From: Fluviicoccus keumensis | GTDB taxonomy: Bacteria; Pseudomonadota; Gammaproteobacteria; Pseudomonadales; Moraxellaceae | Direction: 5' to 3' | DNA length: 64,000 nucleotides | Assembly: GCF_004217445.1 (NCBI RefSeq) | Contig: NZ_SHKX01000015.1 | Coordinates: forward strand, 1-64,000 | Shown here: positions 44,156-54,504 of the stretch, one piece after another | Numbering within the stretch: the stretch's first letter is position 1 | Layout of the letters: the number at the start of each line of letters is the position of its first letter | Notes under the pieces: model-generated | Databases searched by the model: none | Told to the model about the DNA's origin: nothing | Seen by the model: only the letters and a program-made list of their open reading frames with translations | Program-made: the position numbers and the translations under genes

Positions 44156-44947
44156 TCAATGTCCCCATACAAAGCTGATGCCGACAGCAACCAGCAGGCA
44201 GGCAAATAGTTTTTTCAGCAAATCGGCAGGCAGCCGATGCGCCAATTGTGCTCCCAGACGGGCGAAGACCAGGCTGGTGGCGCTGATGCCGATAAAGGCC
44301 GGCAAAAATACAAAGCCCCACGATCCCGACGGCAGTTGCGCGGTATGCATGCCTGCGGTCATGAAGCCAACGGCTCCGGCGAGGGCGATAGGCATGCCGC
44401 ATGCGGAAGCGCTGGCGACCGCATTGGTCATCGCTACCCCATGCAGGGTGAGGTAGGGGACAGTGAACGTTCCGCCACCGATGCCAAAAATGGCCGAGGC
44501 GCTGCCGATGCCGCCGCCGGCCACCCAGAGTCCCTGGCGTCCGGGGAGTGGAATATGTCCCAGTTTGCCCTTCCAGCCGGTAAACATCTGTGCGGCGGTT
44601 AAAAAAGCGAAACTGCCGATCAATATTTGCAGTGCCCTGGCCGGAATCATTGAGGCCACTTGGGCTCCGGCAAAGGCCCCGACCAGCAATCCCGGTGCCA
44701 GGTTACGGACGACGGGCCACAGCACCGCACCCCGCTTGTGGTGCGCCAGCACCGCGCTGACTGAGGTGACCATAATGGTGGCCAGCGAGGTGCCGACCGC
44801 CAGATGGGTCAGCACGCCCGGATCAAGCCCTTGGGCGGTAAAGCTGTAGATCAGCACGGGCACGATCACCATGCCGCCGCCGATGCCGAACAGCCCGGCC
44901 ACGAAACCGGCAAAACACCCCAGCCCCAGATACAACACATAGTCCAT
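44156..44947 (-). CDS. TSUP-family (TauE/SafE) sulfite exporter-like permease
   Basis: A 263-residue inner-membrane protein with about eight hydrophobic segments. The internally duplicated TSUP signature is present twice: FAGFVAGLFGIGGGMVIVP near the start and IGSASAIFGIGGGTFTVPYL in the middle. These proteins export sulfite, sulfoacetate or other small organosulfur anions; the substrate cannot be told here. The ATG at 44947 is preferred to an upstream TTG. Its stop is one base from the start of the rhomboid-like gene, so the two form an operon. Confidence 0.93.
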   Translation of the reverse strand: MDYVLYLGLGCFAGFVAGLFGIGGGMVIVPVLIYSFTAQGLDPGVLTHLAVGTSLATIMVTSVSAVLAHHKRGAVLWPVVRNLAPGLLVGAFAGAQVASMIPARALQILIGSFAFLTAAQMFTGWKGKLGHIPLPGRQGLWVAGGGIGSASAIFGIGGGTFTVPYLTLHGVAMTNAVASASACGMPIALAGAVGFMTAGMHTAQLPSGSWGFVFLPAFIGISATSLVFARLGAQLAHRLPADLLKKLFACLLVAVGISFVWGH

Positions 44948-44992
44948 CGCAAACAATTCGCAAGCCGATCATGATCAGGAGACTACCACACC

Positions 44993-46369
<1,377 letters not shown>

Positions 46370-46611
46370 GGAAAAACTCGGGCAGGCGCGACGGATGTCG
46401 GAAGCCGGCTATGATACCAGTTCGTCGCACAAATAATTCCCGCCCGCTTAACCCCGGCGGTCCGGGAGTGGCGTTTACCGGTACTGACGGCATCCGTTGT
46501 GTGATTGCGGTTAAAAGAACGGCCCTTTTATCCGGAATGCGAGGCAGGAACTTGCACCGGCTGAGTGCTTGTTGTATCAAGCCCTCATTCAACGGAACTG
46601 CATATTTCATC

Positions 46612-47163
46612 ATGACTGATATCCCGGATGAGACTTTGATGCTGGCCTGGCAAGCCGGCGATAAGGCCGCCTTCAACGTATTGTACGGGCGTTATCGGCC
46701 CCGGCTGTTTTCCTACCTGTTGCGGCATCTGGGTCAGCGCGCCCAGGCGGAAGAGGTCTACCAGGAAATCTGGCTGACCTTGATCCGTCGGCGCAGCGCC
46801 TATTCGGTGACTTCGGCTTTCGGCAGTTATCTGTTCTGCATCGCTCACTCGCGTTTGCATGATCACTACCGTCGGCAAGGTAAGCGCTGGACACATGAGC
46901 AGGAGGACGAGGCGTTGATCGCCTGTAAGTCGGGCCAGCCCGATCAGCAGCTGGATCTGGAGCAGCAGGCGCAGCGTCTGCGTTTTTGTCTGCAGCAACT
47001 GCCGCCGGAGCAACGAAGCATCGTTTTGCTGCGACTGGAGGCGGAGTTGACATTGCAGGCGATGTCGGAGCAGTTGCAGGTGGCCTTTGAAACCGTGAAA
47101 AGCCGGTTTCGCTATGCCCAGAAAAAGCTGCAGTCTTGCCTGGGGCTGGAGGGTGAAGCATGA
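46612..47163 (+). CDS. ECF-type RNA polymerase sigma factor
   Basis: A 183-residue group 4 sigma factor. Region 2 is at about 12-80 (FNVLYGRYRPRLFSYLLRHLG, QAEEVYQEIWLTLIRRRSAY), and region 4 at about 125-178 (CLQQLPPEQRSIVLLRLEAELTLQAM, VAFETVKSRFRYAQKKLQ). The ATG at 46612 is the sensible start; the open frame continues upstream over the dbpA promoter. It overlaps the next gene by ATGA, the usual sigma/anti-sigma arrangement. A GGAACTT at 46547-46553 resembles an ECF -35 that might be autoregulatory, but no convincing -10 is seen. Confidence 0.92.
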   Translation: MTDIPDETLMLAWQAGDKAAFNVLYGRYRPRLFSYLLRHLGQRAQAEEVYQEIWLTLIRRRSAYSVTSAFGSYLFCIAHSRLHDHYRRQGKRWTHEQEDEALIACKSGQPDQQLDLEQQAQRLRFCLQQLPPEQRSIVLLRLEAELTLQAMSEQLQVAFETVKSRFRYAQKKLQSCLGLEGEA

Positions 47164-48182
47164 GTGAGGACCTGGACCCGAAACTGCGGGAGTTGTATGC
47201 GCGGATACCCAAGGACGAGCCTTCCGCCGCCGTGGATAAGGCCATTCTTGAAGCCGCAGTCAAACCCTTGGTGGTGGGGCGTTCGCAGGCGTGGCTGCTG
47301 TCCTTTGGCGCAGTGGCCAGTGTGGTGGTGGTGAGTTCGCTGGTCGTTTATCTGCAAACTCGCTCGCCTGAGCGTCTGCAGCAGGCCGTCGCGGTGCGCC
47401 AGCAGACGACACCGGCTTCGGCAGCGATCCCCCAGGCGGCAGGCATAAGTGCAGAATCGCCATCTTCCTCCGCAAGTGATGAGGAAGCCCGGGCTGCTCA
47501 GCGTTCTGCCGAGTTAGCGCGTCTTCGCGCCCAGTTCGCCGCCCGGCATTCCGGCGGCTCGAAAGCCGAGGCAGTCCCGCCGCCGCCGGCGGATTTGCCC
47601 ACGGTCAAGCTGCATCCGGATTCCAGACTGGCCGAGCAGCAAAATAAGGCTGACATCCAGGCCCTGGATCGTCTGCCGCCGGATGCGTCCGCCGAGCAAA
47701 AAATGATGTCAGCGCCGCCGGTGGCGGCCGTAGCCCCCGCTGCCCCGGCTCAGTCGCTTGGTAAAATGAAGGCCATGGTTGAGCCTGAGCGTGCGGCGAT
47801 TGCCTCGGTGCTGATGGAAGGAGTCAGCCTGGGCATGCATCGTGAGGATCTGGCGGCGTTGGGTTGGGGCTGCGGGCAGGCAATCTGTTCGCGCCTGATC
47901 AGCGATCCCCGGCAGCCGGATTATTGGGGCATGGCGACGGTCGGAGCGACGCAGCAGGTGTTGTTCGCCAAGGAAACCGTGAAGGCGATGACATTGTCCC
48001 AGCGCGGGGTGGCGCTCAATAACGTCAAGATGTCGCTGGAAAAAATCGGCAAGGCGTCCGAGCAGGAGTGCGGCTTCGGCGCGATCGGCGAGGCGCTTGT
48101 CAGTCGTCGCGCCGGCGGGATGCTGCTGAATCTGTGGGTGGATGGCGAGACAACGGTGTTGGGGGTTTGTCTGGCGAAATGA
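47160..48182 (+). CDS. Probable membrane-anchored anti-sigma factor
   Basis: A 340-residue protein with a short cytosolic N-terminus (about 40 residues, helical), a single membrane helix at about 45-65 (LLSFGAVASVVVVSSLVVYL), an Ala/Pro/Gln-rich periplasmic linker to about residue 210, and a folded end with LGMHREDLAALGWGCGQAIC and a second pair of Cys later. Overlap with the ECF sigma gene (ATGA) and the one-helix topology make an anti-sigma role likely, although the N-terminal domain is too short to show a ZAS zinc motif. The Cys-containing C-terminal domain may be the sensor. Confidence 0.72.
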   Translation: MSEDLDPKLRELYARIPKDEPSAAVDKAILEAAVKPLVVGRSQAWLLSFGAVASVVVVSSLVVYLQTRSPERLQQAVAVRQQTTPASAAIPQAAGISAESPSSSASDEEARAAQRSAELARLRAQFAARHSGGSKAEAVPPPPADLPTVKLHPDSRLAEQQNKADIQALDRLPPDASAEQKMMSAPPVAAVAPAAPAQSLGKMKAMVEPERAAIASVLMEGVSLGMHREDLAALGWGCGQAICSRLISDPRQPDYWGMATVGATQQVLFAKETVKAMTLSQRGVALNNVKMSLEKIGKASEQECGFGAIGEALVSRRAGGMLLNLWVDGETTVLGVCLAK

Positions 48183-48241
48183 GCGGGGCCGGGGCGTGCT
48201 ATTCGCGCCCAGGCCTCCGTGCAGGATTTTTCCAGGCAAAT

Positions 48242-48276
48242 AAAAAGGCCTGCATGTTGCCATGCAGGCCTTTTTA
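48242..48276. terminator. Bidirectional terminator between the anti-sigma gene and the tRNA pair
   Basis: An AAAAAGGCCTGCATG arm pairs perfectly with CATGCAGGCCTTTTT around a TTGC loop. Both strands end in T runs, so it serves the sigma/anti-sigma operon from the left and tRNA-Glu from the right. Confidence 0.94.
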
Positions 48277-48282
48277 TCGAAT

Positions 48283-48357
48283 TGGTGATCCCACGGGGAA
48301 TCGAACCCCGGTTACCGCCGTGAAAGGGCGATGTCCTAACCGCTAGACGATGGGACC
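48283..48357 (-). tRNA. tRNA-Glu (anticodon TTC)
   Basis: The cloverleaf is complete on the minus strand: 5' GGTCCCA acceptor, a D arm with CTAGCGG, anticodon loop CTTTCAC with anticodon TTC, T arm GGGGTTCGAATCCCC, and an encoded CCA. It lies 5 bases after tRNA-Ala in the direction of transcription. The cognate synthetase gene gltX is 0.9 kb away. Confidence 0.96.
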
Positions 48358-48362
48358 CTGTT

Positions 48363-48438
<76 letters not shown>

Positions 48439-48453
48439 GCACAGGCCGCGAAT

Positions 48454-48480
48454 GTTATAGGGGAGTCGGGAGTGTGTCAA
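48454..48480 (-). promoter_or_regulatory. Promoter of the tRNA-Ala/tRNA-Glu operon
   Basis: On the minus strand TTGACA (48480-48475) and TATAAC (48459-48454) are separated by 15 bases. The sequence after the -10 is GC-rich (CGCGGCC), as in stringently controlled tRNA promoters. Confidence 0.75.
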
Positions 48481-48663
48481 CGGGAGTCGTGAATATTTTA
48501 CCTCAAGATGTGTTGAGTGGCTGAAAAAAGCACAGGGTGCCTAAAAAGACGCCAAGGTTATGTTATTCAGGCATTTCTGAAGTCAAGGAGCGTCCTTGTT
48601 CTTCCGGTTTGCGAAGGGGAGTGCTAGCCTTTCCGCTCGTTCAAAAAGATCGTGTTTGTACTC

Positions 48664-49182
48664 ATGAGCAATTCCCTGAAGAACCAGTTGCTGAAATCCG
48701 GACTGGCCGACCCCAAGAAGCTGAAAAAGCTGGAACATGAAAAGCGCACCGCCGCTGACAAGGATGAAGCGCGCAAGCTGGCGCAAAAGGCGCTGGAAGA
48801 GAAGCAGGCCCGCGACCGCGAGCTGAACCGCCAGCAACAGGAAGAACGCGAGGCCAAGGCGCGTGAAGCGCAGGTCATCAACATGGTCGAGACGCAGGCG
48901 ATCAGTCGCAAGGGCGGGGAAACCGCCTACCAGTTCGCCGACGGAGGCAAGATCAAGAAGCTGTATGTCACCGAACCGCAGTTCAACCAGTTGGTAAAGG
49001 GGCAGATCGCCGTGGTGCGCAAGGGCGATGGATATGAGCTGGTGCCGACGGTGGTGGCGGAAAAGATCCTCACCCGGGATGAGTCGGTGGTGGTGGTCCT
49101 GAATACGCGGGTGGAAAAGCAGGAAGTGGATGAAGAAGATCCGTACAAGGATTATGTGATTCCCGACGACCTGATGTGGTAA
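48664..49182 (+). CDS. DUF2058 family protein (YaiL-like)
   Basis: A 172-residue cytosolic protein from the ATG at 48664. Residues 1-75 are a highly charged helix, probably a coiled coil (SNSLKNQLLKSGLADPKKLK, then Lys/Glu/Arg-rich). The C-terminal domain has KIKKLYVTEPQFNQLVKGQIAVVR and ends in a YKDYVIPDDLMW peptide. This matches the DUF2058 family, sometimes called nucleoprotein/polysaccharide-associated, without a proven function. It is a single gene converging on gltX. Confidence 0.93.
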   Translation: MSNSLKNQLLKSGLADPKKLKKLEHEKRTAADKDEARKLAQKALEEKQARDRELNRQQQEEREAKAREAQVINMVETQAISRKGGETAYQFADGGKIKKLYVTEPQFNQLVKGQIAVVRKGDGYELVPTVVAEKILTRDESVVVVLNTRVEKQEVDEEDPYKDYVIPDDLMW

Positions 49183-49190
49183 GCCCGGCC

Positions 49191-49213
49191 CCTCTCCCCG
49201 GTCAGGGGAGAGG
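49191..49213. terminator. Hairpin between convergent DUF2058 and gltX genes
   Basis: CCTCTCCCC pairs with GGGGAGAGG around a 5-base loop. It lies between two convergent stop codons; neither side has a T run, so its efficiency is uncertain. Confidence 0.5.
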
Positions 49214-49224
49214 AGCGGTTGGAC

Positions 49225-50712
49225 TTATTCGCGTGGCAGCGCCTGCCATTCCTTCTGCCATTCACTCTGTTCGTTCTTCGACAACCCGCCCAGCGCCTCG
49301 ACGCCATGACGCAGACGGTGGAAGCTCAGGTCAGGGCCGAGAATGGCCATGGCCTCCATCACCGGCGTGCTGGAGGAGGAACCGGCGATAGCGACGAAAT
49401 AGGGCGCCATGAAGTCGCGCAGTTTCACGCCCATGGCGTTGCTGATGCGTTGCAGCGTCGCGCCGACGGTTTCGTGGTTCCACAGCATCACTTTTTCCAG
49501 TTCCCACAACCCGAACTGCAGCACCTTCTTCACTTCATCCGGCGACAGTTTCTTGTGCGCCAGTTTGTCGGCGGTAACCCCCACCTGTCCGGCAAAGAAG
49601 AAACCGGCCCAGTTGACCGCTTCTGACAATGTCTCGATGCGCGGCTGGATCTGCTTGGCCACCTTCGACAGGTAATCCGTGTTCACCGCCCATTGCTGGA
49701 AGGCGTGCATGAAGTCGGGCAGGGGCATTTCCTTCAGCCATTGCCCGTTCAGCCAGCTCAGCTTGGCCACATCGAAGGTCGGGCCGCCCAGCGACACCCG
49801 GCTGATGTCGAAGTGGCTGATCATTTCGTCGAGGGTAAATTTTTCCCGCTCATCCGGCATCGACCAGCCCATGCGTCCCAGATAATTCAGCATGGCCTGC
49901 GGCAGGTAGCCCATGCGTTCGTAGTAGGTGATGCTGGTGGGATTCTTGCGTTTGCTGAGCTTGCTCTTGTCGGGATTGCGCAGCAACGGCATATGGCAGA
50001 GCACCGGCGCGGTCCAGCCAAAGTATTTGTAGAGCAGCAAATGCTTCGGCGCGGAGTTGATCCACTCCTCACCGCGAATGACGTGGGTGATTTCCATCAA
50101 ATGGTCATCGACCACATTGGCCAGATGGTAGGTCGGCAGGCCGTCGGCCTTCAGCAGCACCTGCATGTCGACCTGCGCCCACTCGATCTCGATGCGGCCG
50201 CGCAGCATGTCGTCGATTTCGCAGACGCCCTCGCGAGGTACCTTCATGCGGATCACCGAGGACTCCCCGGCGGCCAGGCGACGTTGCACTTCCGCTTCGC
50301 TCAGGCTCATGCACAGGCCGTCGTAACCGATGGTTTCCTTGGCGGCGGTTTGCCGCGCGCGCAGTTCTTCCAGGCGGTGGTTGTCGCAGAAGCAGTGGAA
50401 GGCGTGACCGGCCTTGACCAGGTCATCGGCATGCTTGCGGTAGATGGCGCTGCGTTCGCTCTGGCGATAGGGCGCATGCGGGCCACCGACATCCGGACCC
50501 TCATCCCAGTTCAGCCCCAGCCAGCGCAGGGAGGAGAGGATCTGGTTTTCCGATTCCAGTGTCGAACGCACCTGGTCCGTATCTTCAATGCGCAGGATGA
50601 ACTGGCCGCCGTGCTGGCGGGCGAAGCACAGGTTGAACAGCGCAATGTAAGCGGTGCCGACGTGCGGGAAACCGGTGGGCGAGGGAGCAATGCGGGTGCG
50701 GACGCGGGACAT
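49225..50712 (-). CDS. gltX: Glutamyl-tRNA synthetase
   Basis: This 495-residue class I synthetase charges tRNA-Glu. The HIGH-like motif is in RIAPSPTGFPHVGTAYIAL and the KMSKS-like motif in KLSKRKNPTSI. HYRIEDTD-type residues appear as LRIEDTDQVRS. The zinc-binding Cys set of some GltX proteins is only partly seen (CFCD). The C-terminal anticodon-binding helices are complete. There is one GltX here; a GlnRS elsewhere is not visible from this window. The tRNA-Glu gene is close by. Confidence 0.98.
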   Translation of the reverse strand: MSRVRTRIAPSPTGFPHVGTAYIALFNLCFARQHGGQFILRIEDTDQVRSTLESENQILSSLRWLGLNWDEGPDVGGPHAPYRQSERSAIYRKHADDLVKAGHAFHCFCDNHRLEELRARQTAAKETIGYDGLCMSLSEAEVQRRLAAGESSVIRMKVPREGVCEIDDMLRGRIEIEWAQVDMQVLLKADGLPTYHLANVVDDHLMEITHVIRGEEWINSAPKHLLLYKYFGWTAPVLCHMPLLRNPDKSKLSKRKNPTSITYYERMGYLPQAMLNYLGRMGWSMPDEREKFTLDEMISHFDISRVSLGGPTFDVAKLSWLNGQWLKEMPLPDFMHAFQQWAVNTDYLSKVAKQIQPRIETLSEAVNWAGFFFAGQVGVTADKLAHKKLSPDEVKKVLQFGLWELEKVMLWNHETVGATLQRISNAMGVKLRDFMAPYFVAIAGSSSSTPVMEAMAILGPDLSFHRLRHGVEALGGLSKNEQSEWQKEWQALPRE

Positions 50713-50812
50713 TTCTTGAAGCAGCCTTTTTCACTGACGGATGGCCGCCGATTATACGCCAGAGTTGTGCTAGAGTGATTTTCAAAAGCCATTGGAAACA
50801 GGGACACATCCC

Positions 50813-52423
50813 ATGACAGCCTCTTCTCCCATGAACCGCGACCTGTTCTGGCGGTTGATCGAAATTTCCACGGCCCTCTCCAGCGAACGCAATACCGCCC
50901 GCCTGTTTGAAAAGATTCTGGATGCGGCGCAGGACATCACCCACGCCGATGGCGGCACCCTGTATCTGCTCAAGGAAAAGAACGGTCGGCTGGCGCTGGA
51001 ATTCGAGATCATGCGCAACAATTCGCTCAGCCTGACGCTGGGCGGCACCTCCGGCCGGCCGATTCCGTTTGCGCCCTTGCCGCTGCTGCGTGACGACGGT
51101 ACGCCCAACCACAACAACATCGCCACCCACACCGCGCTGACCAAGCGCATGGAAAACATTGAGGATGCCTACTGCGCCGAGCATCTCGATTTTTCCGGCA
51201 CGAAGGCCTTCGACGCACGAACCGGTTATCGTTCCAAATCCTTCCTGACAGTGCCGCTGTGCAATCATGAGGGCGAAGTGATCGGCGTGCTGCAACTGGT
51301 CAACGCCAAGAATCCGCAAACCCGCGAAAGCATTGCCTTCCCGCAGGATATCGAGCCGATTGTCGCCGCGCTCGCGTCCAGCGCCGCCATTGCGCTGGAT
51401 AACCAGATCCTGTTGCAGGATACCCGTGACCTGCTGGATGCCTTCATCAAGGTTATCGCCCAGGCGATTGACGCCAAATCCTCCCATACCTCCGCCCATT
51501 GCCAGCGCGTGCCCGCGTTGACAGAGTTGATTGCCGAGGCTGCCTGTCAGGCGGCCGAGGGGCCGCTGCAATCGTTCAACCTGAATGAAAATGACTGGTA
51601 CGAACTGCGGGTGGCCTCCTGGCTGCATGATTGCGGCAAGCTGGCGACGCCGGATTACCTGCTCGACAAATCGACCAAATTACACCTATTGATTGACGGC
51701 GTGGAAACGGTGAAGACCCGCTTCACGGCGCTGATGGCGCAGGTGGAGGCGGGCTATCTGCGGCAGATGCGCGACAATCCGGCGCAAATTCCGGTGCTGG
51801 AAGAGTTGATGCGTGAGGAAATCGCCAACCTGGCTGATGATTGCCAGTTCATCGAGAAAGCCAACAAGGGCGGCGAATTCATGAGCGATGAGCACAAGGC
51901 CCGTGTCCGGCAGATTGCCGAACGCTGCTGGAAAGATCATCTGGGCGTGGAGCAGCCGATCCTGACCGAGCAGGAGGTGTCGTTCCTGTGTATTGACCGG
52001 GGCACGCTGAGCTTTGACGAACGCCAGAAGATCAATGACCACATGAAGGTCACGATCCAGATGCTGGAGTCATTGCCGTTCCCGAAAAACCTGCAGCGGG
52101 TGCCGGAGTACGCGGGCGGCCACCATGAAAAGATGGACGGCACCGGCTTCCCCAAGGGCTTGAAGCGTGACCAGATGTCCTGGCCGGCGCGGATGATGGC
52201 GATTGCCGATATTTTCGAGGCGCTGACCGCCAGTGAGCGCCCCTACAAGCCACCGATGAAGATCACGCAGGCGCTTGGAATCCTGCAGCGCATGCGTGAC
52301 CAGAATCACATCGATCCGGACCTGTACCAACTCTTCCTGACGGCGCGAGTCTGGGAGCAGTATGCAAAACGCTTCCTGAAGCCTGAACAGCTGGATGTAG
52401 ACAGCATTGATGCCTATCGCTAG
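50813..52423 (+). CDS. GAF and HD-GYP domain phosphohydrolase (cyclic-di-GMP phosphodiesterase-like)
   Basis: A 536-residue cytosolic protein from the ATG at 50813. An N-terminal GAF domain spans about residues 15-200 (ADGGTLYLLKE, RSKSFLTVPLCNHEGEVIGVLQLVNAK). The HD-GYP part has the metal motif WLHDCGKLATPDYLLDKSTKL and, much later, HHEKMDGTGFP, so GYP is GFP. About 155 residues separate the HD from the HHE, compared with about 60 in ordinary HD-GYP proteins, so there is an insertion of roughly 95 residues after DKSTKL. Most catalytic residues are present, including the His in INDHMK. Cyclic-di-GMP hydrolysis is plausible but not certain. Its stop overlaps the end of the PAP2 gene. Confidence 0.93.
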   Translation: MTASSPMNRDLFWRLIEISTALSSERNTARLFEKILDAAQDITHADGGTLYLLKEKNGRLALEFEIMRNNSLSLTLGGTSGRPIPFAPLPLLRDDGTPNHNNIATHTALTKRMENIEDAYCAEHLDFSGTKAFDARTGYRSKSFLTVPLCNHEGEVIGVLQLVNAKNPQTRESIAFPQDIEPIVAALASSAAIALDNQILLQDTRDLLDAFIKVIAQAIDAKSSHTSAHCQRVPALTELIAEAACQAAEGPLQSFNLNENDWYELRVASWLHDCGKLATPDYLLDKSTKLHLLIDGVETVKTRFTALMAQVEAGYLRQMRDNPAQIPVLEELMREEIANLADDCQFIEKANKGGEFMSDEHKARVRQIAERCWKDHLGVEQPILTEQEVSFLCIDRGTLSFDERQKINDHMKVTIQMLESLPFPKNLQRVPEYAGGHHEKMDGTGFPKGLKRDQMSWPARMMAIADIFEALTASERPYKPPMKITQALGILQRMRDQNHIDPDLYQLFLTARVWEQYAKRFLKPEQLDVDSIDAYR

Positions 52424-53106
52424 TTGGCTTTTTCCTTCCAGAAGCCCAGATACGCACCCAGACAAACCATCCAGCAGATGAAGGCTGAATAGAAATCATG
52501 TGATGGGAAGTGGGCGCCGCGGGCCCACTGGCCCAATCCCCAGCAAAAGCCCAGCACCAGTATTCCCCCCAAGACGCCTTTCCGCCAGGCCGGGCGGTGT
52601 TGTCTGGTCAGAAAATACAAGGCGAACAACGAGAACGCTCCGGAGGAATGACCACCCGGGAAGCATTTGCCGCGTTCCAGATTGTCAGGCTTGTCATCAT
52701 AGATATGGACATAGGGCATTTCGCCGCCGTAGCGCTGCAAATCCCACGGACAATCAATATTGGTTACCTGCTTCAATCCGCCAACAATCCCGGTTCCGGC
52801 CGCCATGCACAACAAGAGATACGCACTGGATTTCCGCCACCCGGCGAGCGGCTTGATCAGATAGCTGCCGGCCAGGGCAATCATGCCGGCCAGCGCGACA
52901 GAAACCACCAAAACGCCGCCACCTTTGTGAATGACCCTGTCGGCCCAGAAGCCGTCCCGGCCGGTGAATACGCCGTTCCGGAAAAAGAAGTCGCCGGTCG
53001 CCAAATCAATGTGAGTGAATTGGAAGGTCAGGGCGCCGATGGCAAAAATGACCAATGGCAGCAAGAGGTGCCATTGCAAAAATGTGGTGCGATCCTTGGA
53101 TATCAT
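52420..53106 (-). CDS. PAP2-family membrane phosphatase
   Basis: A 228-residue inner-membrane protein with about six hydrophobic segments. The acid-phosphatase signature is present: KQVTNIDCPWDLQRYGG in the first motif region, PGGHSSG in the second, and ARGAHFPSHDFYSA in the third, each with the expected Lys/Arg, His and His-Asp. Such proteins dephosphorylate undecaprenyl-pyrophosphate, phosphatidic acid or lipid A. It lies 96 bases after the sensor kinase gene on the same strand, so control by that system and a part in lipid or lipid A remodelling are reasonable guesses. Confidence 0.9.
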   Translation of the reverse strand: MISKDRTTFLQWHLLLPLVIFAIGALTFQFTHIDLATGDFFFRNGVFTGRDGFWADRVIHKGGGVLVVSVALAGMIALAGSYLIKPLAGWRKSSAYLLLCMAAGTGIVGGLKQVTNIDCPWDLQRYGGEMPYVHIYDDKPDNLERGKCFPGGHSSGAFSLFALYFLTRQHRPAWRKGVLGGILVLGFCWGLGQWARGAHFPSHDFYSAFICWMVCLGAYLGFWKEKAN

Positions 53107-53202
53107 GAGTATGCAGTCGCTCAGCGGTCTTCAGGGAGGGGCGGCAGGATGGAAACGGAGCACATGATAATCGGAATTGCGCGGGGATGCCTTATCGAAA
53201 GC

Positions 53203-54504
53203 TTACACATTGTCGGCGGGAGGAAGCTCGATGATGAAACAGGCCCCTTTGCCGGGAGCACTACTGACCGAAATGCGCCAGTTCAGGCTCTGGCAGATCC
53301 GCTTGACGATATAAAGCCCCAACCCTTGTCCCCGGCTTCGCCCTCCACGGTAACGACGCTCAAAAATATGAGGAATATCATCCATGTTGATGCCATAGCC
53401 GTTATCGCGGACGATCAGCCGGTCATCGTACACGATAAGCTCGATGGCGCCTTGCTCGGTATGGTTCAAGGCATTGATCAACAGGTTGCTGACAATGCTA
53501 CCCGCCATCCCTTTCGGGACAAAACGGGGATAATTGGAAAGGTTCTGGAATTCCAGGGTGACCGGCTTGCGCTGGATCTGTTCGGATAACTGCTGGACCA
53601 GATCGCGACTCAACTCACCCAGTTCGACGGAGGGCATGGTGGCCGGGCTGTCTTCCCGGCTGATCCAGAGCAAGGCGTCAATCAACGATTGCATGTTCTC
53701 GGCCGCCCGCTGGATACGGGCGAGGCGGGCCTGCCCCGAAATGCTGACCGTCTTGTCTTCCGCCAGCAGTTGCAGGGAGGACAGAATGACGGTTAACGGG
53801 GTTCGGAGTTCATGACTGGCATCTTCAGTGAAAGCTTGTTCCCGATCGACAAAACGGGTCAGGCGCTCCACGAAACTGTCAAAGGCCCGGGCTATGGACG
53901 CGACTTCATCGTCCCGGAAACGATCTCCCAGCTTGTTGGCCGGGTAGGCTTCCGGCAAGTAGTCATTTACCGCCAGCGCCAGCGCGGTGACCGGCCTGCT
54001 GATTAACCGGCTTAACCAACCGGCAATCAACAAACTGACAATAATGGCCAGTGTCAACGAGGTTATGGCAATCAGGCCGATGCGGGTTTTGATAGCCTCA
54101 AGAAAGCCATCATCCAGCATCAGATAGAAATCACGCCCCTGATAAACCTCGCGCAAGGCGTGGTAATAGCGTCGGTTAATTTGCAGGTCGTTGGTGACTT
54201 CACCGGCCGGGATATCCTTTATGACAGCCGGTACTGGCGGTGAGTTGGGATGTGCACCGATAAAGCCGATAAAGTTTGCCGCTTTCGGCATCAGCGTGGC
54301 ATCGCCGTATTGAGCATACGAGTCGATGAACAAGTGCATCCGCTCGTGCAAATTGCGATTCACCAGTTGATCATCCAGCAGCTCGAATGATTTGGCGATG
54401 GTGATATAAAAGCCGCAGCTGACTATTGCCAGAATCAGGAAGACGCCCAGAAAAAAACGTTTACCGAGAGAAAGGCCGGCCAGCGGGGGTAACAGCCATT
54501 TCAC
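53203..54504 (-). CDS. Two-component sensor histidine kinase
   Basis: A 433-residue inner-membrane kinase. Helix 1 at about 17-37, a periplasmic sensor of about 100 residues (38-140), helix 2 at about 142-165, a HAMP linker, then the dimerisation domain with phospho-accepting His231 in DASHELRTPLT. The ATPase domain has the N box SNLLINALNHT, DNGYGI and GQGLGLYIVKRI. Signal is unknown. It overlaps the upstream regulator gene by 4 bases, so the two are coupled, and a PAP2 phosphatase gene follows. Confidence 0.96.
   Translation of the reverse strand: MKWLLPPLAGLSLGKRFFLGVFLILAIVSCGFYITIAKSFELLDDQLVNRNLHERMHLFIDSYAQYGDATLMPKAANFIGFIGAHPNSPPVPAVIKDIPAGEVTNDLQINRRYYHALREVYQGRDFYLMLDDGFLEAIKTRIGLIAITSLTLAIIVSLLIAGWLSRLISRPVTALALAVNDYLPEAYPANKLGDRFRDDEVASIARAFDSFVERLTRFVDREQAFTEDASHELRTPLTVILSSLQLLAEDKTVSISGQARLARIQRAAENMQSLIDALLWISREDSPATMPSVELGELSRDLVQQLSEQIQRKPVTLEFQNLSNYPRFVPKGMAGSIVSNLLINALNHTEQGAIELIVYDDRLIVRDNGYGINMDDIPHIFERRYRGGRSRGQGLGLYIVKRICQSLNWRISVSSAPGKGACFIIELPPADNV

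Noticed and set aside
46541..46611. Autoregulated ECF promoter before the sigma gene
   Set aside because: GGAACTT at 46547-46553 fits a -35, but no acceptable -10 lies 15-17 bases further on.
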